Source of the DNA: JBEBVQ01 sp964527735
GTDB taxonomy: Bacteria; Bacteroidota; Bacteroidia; Chitinophagales; Chitinophagaceae
Direction of reading: 5' to 3'
NCBI GenBank assembly: GCA_964527735.1
Contig: CAZGPG010000002.1
Span: forward strand, 1-64,000
Length of the DNA stretch: 64,000 bases
This document shows positions 58,205-64,000 of this stretch, piece after piece. Under the pieces are notes generated by a model. It ran no database searches. It was not told where the DNA came from and saw only the letters and a list, made by a program, of their open reading frames with translations. How positions within the stretch are numbered: the stretch's first letter is position 1; the number at the start of each line of letters is the position of its first letter. The position numbers and the translations under genes are program-made.

Positions 58205-60085
58205 CTAACGGATCCAGAAAACGCTGAAGGCAAATACCACCAGCATTCCCAGTACCATTGCGAATATATAGAACCCCACCTGGCCACTCTGCAGCAGCCT
58301 GATGCGTTCGCCCCCCCACTGTACCGATTTCCCCACGCCATTCACAAACCCGTCAATACCTAAACGTTCGGCAAAACGATAAAGGAATTGAGCAAGCGCG
58401 TATAACGGGCGTACGATAACAGCATCGTATAGTTCATCCACATACCACTTATTTTCCAGCACACGTGCCAATCCTGTATTTGGACTAAACGATGGTTTTT
58501 TGTTTACTGCAACAGCCATAAGGATCATCACCACGGCCAGACCGGTCGAAACACCCATCAATATCCATTCCGTACTGTGATCAAGATGTACTGCTGTGCC
58601 GTTGGTCACTGCGGATCCCAGGAATGCGGCAAGGCTGTGATGTTCGCTGATAACGGGCGGTAGACCTACATATCCTCCCACAATGGAAAGCACTGCGAGT
58701 ATCACCAGCGGTATCGTCATGGCAGCGGGGCTTTCATGCAGATGGCTGCGCTGGGCTTCCGTACCCCGGAATGTACCGGTGAATGTAAGTACATAAAGCC
58801 GGAACATATAAAATGCTGTCATCATCGCGCCTGCGACCCCGAGATAGTACAATACCGGGTTACGTGCAAAAGCAGCCATGAGGATCTCATCTTTGGAGAA
58901 AAAGCCGGAGAAGCCAGGTATGCCTGCGATCGCCAGACAGCCGATCAGGAACGTCACCTGCGTAACGCGCATATGCTTTCCCAGTCCGCCCATCTTCCGG
59001 ATATCCTGCTCGCCGCCCATAGCATGTATCACACTACCGGAGCCGAGGAATAGTAACGCCTTGAAAAAGGCATGCGTCATCACGTGAAAAACAGCCGTTG
59101 TATAAGCGCCCACACCCAAAGCAATAAACATAAAACCCAGTTGGCTGACGGTGGAATAAGCCAATACTTTTTTGATATCATATTGCTTCAGGGCAATGCC
59201 GGCCGCGAGCAGCGCTGTGGCCATGCCAGTCCAGGTTACCAGATCAAGCGCAAACGGAGCCAGATTATACAACACACCGCTGCGGGCAATCATATAGATA
59301 CCGGCAGTTACCATGGTGGCTGCATGTATCAGGGCAGAGACAGGAGTAGGACCTGCCATCGCATCCGGCAACCAGGTATATAGCGGCAACTGCGCACTTT
59401 TACCTATCGCCCCGATAAAGAAGCATATCGCGATCCAGTTATACACGCCTGAAGTAACCAACGCTTCACCCGCCCGGATTGTACCAAACAGCTCACCGTA
59501 AGACAGCGTACCGAAATGGTACAACAACATCATCATACCCACGAGGAATCCCAGATCACCGATCCGGTTCATCACAAAAGCCTTCTTGGCGGCATTGGTA
59601 TAATCACGGTTTTTGAACCAGAAGCCGATCAGCAGGTAGGAACACAAGCCGACGCCTTCCCAACCAATGAACATGATCAGATAATTGGCGCCCAGCACCA
59701 GCAGCAGCATGGAAAAGACAAAGAGATTCAGGAAGGCAAAATATTTCACGACCCCTTTGTCGTCATGCATATAAGCGGCAGAGTACACATGGATCAGGAA
59801 CCCGATACCGGTAATAATAAGCAGAAATAATGCCGATAAGGCATCTACCTGGAAAGCAAACGGAATATATAATTGCCCCGACCGGATAAAGTCAAATAAA
59901 GTCACTACCTCCGAGGCGCCATCCTTTACTTCAAAAAAGATACCCAGCGAAATGGCAAAAGAGGCCAGCACCGCTATGCTGCCGATCACTCCGCCTGCCG
60001 AACGGGGCAACTTGTTCCAGCCGATTCCATTGATGAGAAATCCGAGCAGGGGAAATAAAGGAACCAGGTAAACTAAATGAATCAT
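58205..60085 (-). CDS. nuoL: NADH-quinone oxidoreductase subunit L
   Basis: The 626-residue protein is the largest antiporter-like subunit, with the C-terminal lateral helix region. Seen: FIGWEGVGLCSYLLIGFWF, KKAFVMNRIGDLGFL, LPLYTWLPDAMAGPTPVSALIHAATMV (quoted in part as WLPDAMAGPTPVSALIHA), LAYSTVSQLGFMFIALG and HAFFKALLFLGSGSVIHAM. Length is typical. Confidence 0.97.
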   Translation of the reverse strand: MIHLVYLVPLFPLLGFLINGIGWNKLPRSAGGVIGSIAVLASFAISLGIFFEVKDGASEVVTLFDFIRSGQLYIPFAFQVDALSALFLLIITGIGFLIHVYSAAYMHDDKGVVKYFAFLNLFVFSMLLLVLGANYLIMFIGWEGVGLCSYLLIGFWFKNRDYTNAAKKAFVMNRIGDLGFLVGMMMLLYHFGTLSYGELFGTIRAGEALVTSGVYNWIAICFFIGAIGKSAQLPLYTWLPDAMAGPTPVSALIHAATMVTAGIYMIARSGVLYNLAPFALDLVTWTGMATALLAAGIALKQYDIKKVLAYSTVSQLGFMFIALGVGAYTTAVFHVMTHAFFKALLFLGSGSVIHAMGGEQDIRKMGGLGKHMRVTQVTFLIGCLAIAGIPGFSGFFSKDEILMAAFARNPVLYYLGVAGAMMTAFYMFRLYVLTFTGTFRGTEAQRSHLHESPAAMTIPLVILAVLSIVGGYVGLPPVISEHHSLAAFLGSAVTNGTAVHLDHSTEWILMGVSTGLAVVMILMAVAVNKKPSFSPNTGLARVLENKWYVDELYDAVIVRPLYALAQFLYRFAERLGIDGFVNGVGKSVQWGGERIRLLQSGQVGFYIFAMVLGMLVVFAFSVFWIR

Positions 60086-60120
60086 ATGTCAATGCCGGGC
60101 AAAGGCCGGTTTTATTATGT

Positions 60121-60420
60121 TTAGTGTTTCAGTCTGTTTAAAATATTGATGTCCACTGAATGCACTTTCCGGTACATCAGCACAATAATCGCAAGACCTA
60201 CCGCTACCTCAGCAGCAGCAACGACCATCACGAAAAACACAAATACCTGCGACGAAGCATCATTCCACATTTTTGAAAACGCTACCATCAGCAGGTTGGC
60301 GGAATTCAGCATCAATTCAATGCACATCAGAATAACAATGGCATTACGCCGCATCAGGGTACCCATGACACCGATACTAAATAAAGCCAGGCTTAAAAAT
60401 AAATAATATTGAACAGGCAT
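60121..60420 (-). CDS. nuoK: NADH-quinone oxidoreductase subunit K
   Basis: The 99-residue protein has three helices and the NuoK motif IVILMCIELMLNSANLLMVAF with the conserved Glu, then FFVMVVAAAEVAVGLAIIVLMYR. Start was set at 60420 (MPVQYYLFL), since the longer frame includes the stop region of nuoJ. Part of the membrane arm of complex I. Confidence 0.95.
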   Translation of the reverse strand: MPVQYYLFLSLALFSIGVMGTLMRRNAIVILMCIELMLNSANLLMVAFSKMWNDASSQVFVFFVMVVAAAEVAVGLAIIVLMYRKVHSVDINILNRLKH

Positions 60421-60459
60421 ATTCGCTTGTTTTGTTTTTAGGTCATGTTCCGGCAGCAA

Positions 60460-60981
60460 TTATTCTGCCTGCTGCGTATCTTTTTTACCAATAACAATAG
60501 CACCAATCATAGCGCTTAAAAATAATATACTCGATATTTCAAAAGGCAATACATATTTGGTGAACAGCACCTTACCTAAATTTTGTATAAGCCCGATGTC
60601 TGTAGCGCCTGCCGTTTCGCCGCCACGCGGCAACGTGTTAAAGGCCGTGACAACAGCAGAGAGCAACACAAGGAATAACATGCCGCCCGATATTGCGCCG
60701 GCAAACTGTATCAGCCAATTTTTCTGCGGCTCCACATCTGCATTCAGGTTCATGAGCATGATCACAAAAAGGAACAGCACCATGATTGCTCCCGCATACA
60801 CGATAATATTGACGATCGCAAGAAACTGGGCATTCATCAATATATAATGACCTGATATTGCGAAAAAAGTAAGGATAAGGAACAGCACGCTGTTCACGGG
60901 ATTACGGCTAAGCACCACCCCCAAAGCTCCGCTCAGTGCGAGTACGGAAAGAAAATAAAACAAGATTTCCTGCATATCCAT
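60460..60981 (-). CDS. nuoJ: NADH-quinone oxidoreductase subunit J
   Basis: The 173-residue protein has five helices. Seen: LALSGALGVVLSRNPVNSVLFLIL, AIVNIIVYAGAIMVLFLFVIMLMNL (quoted in part as YAGAIMVLFLFVIML). It has the pi-bulge helix typical of NuoJ. It starts 6 nt after nuoI. Confidence 0.95.
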   Translation of the reverse strand: MDMQEILFYFLSVLALSGALGVVLSRNPVNSVLFLILTFFAISGHYILMNAQFLAIVNIIVYAGAIMVLFLFVIMLMNLNADVEPQKNWLIQFAGAISGGMLFLVLLSAVVTAFNTLPRGGETAGATDIGLIQNLGKVLFTKYVLPFEISSILFLSAMIGAIVIGKKDTQQAE

Positions 60982-60987
60982 AATTGC

Positions 60988-61500
60988 TTAGTCGGCTTGT
61001 TCCTGTTTTTTAGGGTGAGGAATGAGCAGGTCTTCTTTCTTGTAAATGAAGCTTCTGCGGGTATAATTGGCCGGCATCACAGTCTCACTCAGATATACAG
61101 CGTCTTTGGGGCATGCATCTTCACAATATCCGCAGAAGATGCACCGCAGCATATTGATCTCGTACTTAGCCGCGTACTTCTCTTCGCGGTACTGGTTTTC
61201 CTCTCCCGGCTTACGTTCGGCGGCCTCCATGGTAATGGCTTCTGCAGGGCAGGCAAGGGCACACAACCCACAAGCCGTGCAACGCTCGCGGCCTTCCTCG
61301 TCCCGGTTCAGCACATGCAACCCCCTGAATACCGGACTGAACGGACGCTTCTCCTCCGGATACCTCGTAGTGACCGGCTTCCTGACCGCATGAGTCAGCG
61401 TAATTTTAAGCCCTTTTAAAATGGCGGGCAGATATATCTTCTCTCCGAAAGTCATGGGACTCCGGTCTACCTGCACCGCTCTGTTTGTTAACTGTTCCAT
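60988..61500 (-). CDS. nuoI: NADH-quinone oxidoreductase subunit I
   Basis: The 170-residue protein carries two [4Fe-4S] binding motifs: CTACGLCALACPAEAI and CIFCGYCEDACPKDAVYL. It contributes the N6a/N6b clusters in the peripheral arm of complex I. The ATG at 61500 was used instead of a GTG at 61503. The middle part EDKGREREENQYREEKYAAKY-like region shows a normal Bacteroidota NuoI. Confidence 0.96.
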   Translation of the reverse strand: MEQLTNRAVQVDRSPMTFGEKIYLPAILKGLKITLTHAVRKPVTTRYPEEKRPFSPVFRGLHVLNRDEEGRERCTACGLCALACPAEAITMEAAERKPGEENQYREEKYAAKYEINMLRCIFCGYCEDACPKDAVYLSETVMPANYTRRSFIYKKEDLLIPHPKKQEQAD

Positions 61501-61558
61501 CACAAAATCTTGGTTCTGTTCAAAAATGGGACACTGGTCTGCTTCTCCGCATTCAGCA

Positions 61559-62650
61559 TCACGATTTAAATACCCACAATATCAAAGCTCCTGTTATCAC
61601 CATATTGACCAAAGCTAAGGGAATTAATGTTTTCCAGCCCAGGTTCATCAACTGGTCGTACCGGAAACGCGGCAACGTCCAGCGGATAAACATAAAAAAC
61701 AGGATAAACCCGGTGATCTTGGCCATTAATACAAACACACAGATCACAGCAAATACGACGGTATGTGCCTGGGGAAGTACATCCTGCAGCCAAAGGGCTA
61801 CATTATCCATAAACGGAAAGTTGTAACCACCGAAGAATAACGTAGCCAGCACCGCAGAACTGATAAACATATTGATATACTCGGCAAACAGGAACATCCC
61901 CAGCTTCATGGACGAGTATTCAAGATGATAACCCATGTTCAGCTCACTTTCCGCCTCCGGCATATCAAAAGGAGCCCGGTTCAATTCTGCAAACGTACAC
62001 ACCAGGAAGATCATAAAGCCCAGCGGCTGCTTGAAGAAATACCAGGTAAACCAGCCATCGCTCCAGAACCCGTGCTGCTGCCGTACGATCTCCGCCATAC
62101 TCAGAGAACTGGTCGCCATCAGCAATGCTATCAGGCTCAGTCCCAGAGCCAGCTCATAGGATATGGCCTGAGAAGCAGCACGCACACTGCTCAGCAGGGA
62201 ATATTTATTGTTGGAGGCCCAGCCGCCCAGCATGATACCATACACACCAACACTTACTACGCCGAACACATACAGTATCCCAATGTTAATATCTGCTACC
62301 TGCAGCGAAATAATCCCCGACTCCGTTACTATATCCGGCCCCCAGGGTATTACTGCACTGGTCATCAGAGCGGTAACCATAAACATGGCAGGCGCGAGTA
62401 TAAACAGCTTCCTGGTAGAGCGATCGGGTATGATCTCTTCTTTGAAAAAAAGCTTTAAGCCATCGGCCAGAGGTTGGAAAAGGCCAAAGGGGCCTGCCCT
62501 GTGCGGGCCGATACGATCCTGCATCACTGCTGCCACTTTACGCTCCCCCCAGGTGGCATAGGCAGCCACGCCGAAAGAGGCTCCAAGGATCACGATGATC
62601 AGAATAGCCTTTTCAAGTATGAAACCCCAGTCTATTTGCAGTAACAGCAT
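61559..62650 (-). CDS. nuoH: NADH-quinone oxidoreductase subunit H
   Basis: The 363-residue protein has eight helices and the quinone-site motifs VAAVMQDRIGPHRAGPFGLFQPLADGLKLFFKE (quoted in part as MQDRIGPHRAGPFG), CTFAELNRAPFDMPEAESEL and LPRFRYDQLMNLGWK. It links the peripheral and membrane arms of complex I. A -7 promoter element lies upstream at 62658-62665, inside the operon. Confidence 0.97.
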   Translation of the reverse strand: MLLLQIDWGFILEKAILIIVILGASFGVAAYATWGERKVAAVMQDRIGPHRAGPFGLFQPLADGLKLFFKEEIIPDRSTRKLFILAPAMFMVTALMTSAVIPWGPDIVTESGIISLQVADINIGILYVFGVVSVGVYGIMLGGWASNNKYSLLSSVRAASQAISYELALGLSLIALLMATSSLSMAEIVRQQHGFWSDGWFTWYFFKQPLGFMIFLVCTFAELNRAPFDMPEAESELNMGYHLEYSSMKLGMFLFAEYINMFISSAVLATLFFGGYNFPFMDNVALWLQDVLPQAHTVVFAVICVFVLMAKITGFILFFMFIRWTLPRFRYDQLMNLGWKTLIPLALVNMVITGALILWVFKS

Positions 62651-62657
62651 AGTGGCG

Positions 62658-62665
62658 CAAAAGTA
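62658..62665 (-). promoter_or_regulatory. Possible internal promoter -7 element before nuoH
   Basis: Minus-strand TACTTTTG, a perfect TAnnTTTG match, 7 nt before the start of nuoH in an 81-nt gap to nuoG. Confidence 0.4.
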
Positions 62666-62731
62666 ATCAGTTCGTTATAAAAATGGTAGTTTCTTTCCGT
62701 TTCTGTTATTGGTATGCTACGGTCCCGGATC

Positions 62732-63847
62732 TTATTTGCCCAGCTTTTTCTGATTGGTCAATTGCACGTTTGGCGAAAAATCATCCGAATGTGCCGGGCC
62801 TTCAATTTTTGACAATTCGATATCAGGCCTGTTGACATCACTGATCGTGTGAATATCCAGCAGCAAACGCGGCTCTTTCCCAATCACCGTATTGATCAGA
62901 TCCGGCTGTCCGTCTTTCTGCGTAGTGTAATGCCCTTGTGAGATCACGCTGTGTCTGCTGATATTCGATGGACCTTCCACCACCCAGTCGGAAGCGCTTT
63001 TTTTATGAAAACGGCAATCATTACATATCCACTCTTCCACCTCACCCCAATAGTCCTTCCGCGCCGTCACCCGGAATACTTCTTCGCCACGCATCCATAA
63101 GCGTACTTTTCCTTTGCACGTAGGGCAGTCGCGGTGCGCATCAAGCGGCTTGGTAAACCAGACCCGGTTCTTGAAACGGAATGTGCGGTCGGTGAGCGCG
63201 CCAACAGGGCATACATCAATCACATTGCCGATCATTTCATGATCAAGCGCCTTCCCGATAAGAGTGCTTATCGCAGACTGGTCTCCACGATCGAGCACAC
63301 CATGAACCCTCGTATTACAAAGCTGCTGTGCCGTAAACACACAACGGTAGCACATGATACAGCGATTCATATTCAGAGAAATATACGGGCCGAGATCTTC
63401 CTTTTCAAAAGTCCGGCGTACAAATTCGGTCCGGGTCTTTTCGTTGCCGTGCGCGTAGCTGAGGTCCTGCAGATCACACTCTCCGGCCTGGTCGCAAACC
63501 GGGCAATCCAGCGGATGATTGATCAGCAGGAATTCCGTAACCCCTTCGCGGGCATCCAGCGCTCTCTCGGAAGTGATGCTTTTTACTTCCATACCATCCA
63601 TGACGGTGGTACGGCAACTGGCTACCAGCTTGGGCATAGGGCGAGGGTCTTTTTCAGAACCTTTGCTCACTTCCACCAGGCAGGTACGGCATTTACCACC
63701 ACTGCCTTCCAGCTTGCTGTAATAGCACATGGCCGGCGGTGTTACATCCCCGCCTATCTGCCTGGCTGCATTCAGGATGGTCGTACCAGGGGGCACGTCT
63801 ATCGTGATGTTATCTATCGTTATTTTAAAATTCTTCACCTCAGACAT
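62732..63847 (-). CDS. nuoG: Short NuoG-like Fe-S subunit of complex I
   Basis: The 371-residue protein has the NuoG Fe-S part only: [2Fe-2S] set CYYSKLEGSGGKCRTCLVEV plus SCRT, HPLDCPVCDQAGECDLQD with the His-ligated cluster, and [4Fe-4S] NMNRCIMCYRCVFTAQQLC plus CPVGAL. It lacks the large molybdopterin-like domain of E. coli NuoG (~900 residues). In its place is a Cys4 site DCPTCKGK and EWICNDCRF (likely zinc) and a low-complexity C-terminus. Short NuoG of this kind seems usual in Bacteroidota. Confidence 0.93.
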   Translation of the reverse strand: MSEVKNFKITIDNITIDVPPGTTILNAARQIGGDVTPPAMCYYSKLEGSGGKCRTCLVEVSKGSEKDPRPMPKLVASCRTTVMDGMEVKSITSERALDAREGVTEFLLINHPLDCPVCDQAGECDLQDLSYAHGNEKTRTEFVRRTFEKEDLGPYISLNMNRCIMCYRCVFTAQQLCNTRVHGVLDRGDQSAISTLIGKALDHEMIGNVIDVCPVGALTDRTFRFKNRVWFTKPLDAHRDCPTCKGKVRLWMRGEEVFRVTARKDYWGEVEEWICNDCRFHKKSASDWVVEGPSNISRHSVISQGHYTTQKDGQPDLINTVIGKEPRLLLDIHTISDVNRPDIELSKIEGPAHSDDFSPNVQLTNQKKLGK

Positions 63848-63888
63848 AATCCATTGATTTCTGTTACTGATAAAATCTTTCCCCGACG

Positions 63889-64000
63889 TTATGCCGCCAC
63901 TTCGCGTTCATCCGCATAGTGCGCCAACCCGTAATTCCTCGTCTGCGCTTCATCGGGATACCGCACATGCCATTCAAATTCATCACGGAAGTGGCGGATG
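63889..64000 (-). CDS. nuoF: NADH-quinone oxidoreductase subunit F, C-terminal end (partial)
   Basis: The frame entering the window from the right ends IRHFRDEFEWHVRYPDE and then NYGLAHYADEREVAA with a stop at 63889. IRHFRDEFE is the typical end of the NuoF NADH-binding subunit. Only the last 36 or so residues are in the window; it fits as the gene before nuoG. Confidence 0.85.
   Translation of the reverse strand, partial: IRHFRDEFEWHVRYPDEAQTRNYGLAHYADEREVAA

Overview
The window looks like a chromosomal segment of a Bacteroidota member, probably Chitinophagaceae or a close relative. Evidence seen in the sequence: many promoters carry the Bacteroidota -7 element TAnnTTTG (about twenty good matches, most 10-45 nt before a gene), two proteins end in type IX secretion (T9SS) sorting domains, nosZ is of the Sec/lipoprotein clade II type, NuoG is short, and small GTAGGGGC-type palindromes are scattered between genes.

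Positions 1-23.5 kb form a nitrogen-oxide respiration and nitric-oxide-defence island. The first part (582-3425) is an operon of DUF2249 and DUF1858 proteins, a haem-copper-like membrane protein and a MIP18-type Fe-S factor. It is followed by an NsrR-like Rrf2 regulator, a cbb3-like oxidase operon with two unfamiliar small subunits and a truncated haemoglobin, a small unknown protein, a methyltransferase, a RIC/ScdA Fe-S repair protein, a Crp/Fnr regulator, another polytopic His-rich membrane protein, and norC-norB. Facing it on the minus strand is a nos operon: lipoprotein cytochrome c, nosZ, a nosL fusion, nosD, nosF, nosY and a second truncated haemoglobin. No nitrite reductase gene lies in the window, so as seen this is an NO to N2O to N2 module plus NO detoxification.

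Two regulatory circuits can be read directly. A 26-bp palindrome (AATAAAGGA, 8 nt, TCCTTTATT) overlaps the -33 region of both the DUF2249 operon and the Rrf2 gene; this fits NO-relieved repression and autoregulation. A Crp/Fnr-type box (TTATGA, 6 nt, TCATAA) lies at exactly the same distance upstream of the -7 elements of norCB and of the nos operon; this fits class II activation by the Crp/Fnr protein encoded between them. NorB itself is unusual: it lacks the first FeB histidine and one low-spin haem histidine of canonical NorB.

Positions 21.5-26.7 kb hold a haemerythrin-like protein, a CbiX-like lipoprotein with a PepSY-type membrane partner, a zinc-ribbon membrane protein, an acyltransferase gene broken by a frameshift, an alpha/beta hydrolase and tRNA-Ser(UGA). 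Positions 26.9-55 kb are mostly housekeeping: scpB, an M28 peptidase, a TPR protein, an S51-like peptidase, scpA, a DUF1835 protein, enolase, a DivIC-like protein, proline dehydrogenase, topA, a transglutaminase-like protein, T9SS cargo, uvrB, a PstS-like lipoprotein with a TPR protein, rplU-rpmA with a histone-H1-like gene, a two-component system, holA and glyS. Positions 55.2-64 kb carry the complex I operon nuoF(partial)-G-H-I-J-K-L-M-N on the minus strand.

Five GTAG...CTAC palindromes occupy gene ends between 29 and 54 kb; in five cases the stop codon of a flanking gene lies inside the repeat. All functional calls come from reading motifs by eye; no database search was possible.
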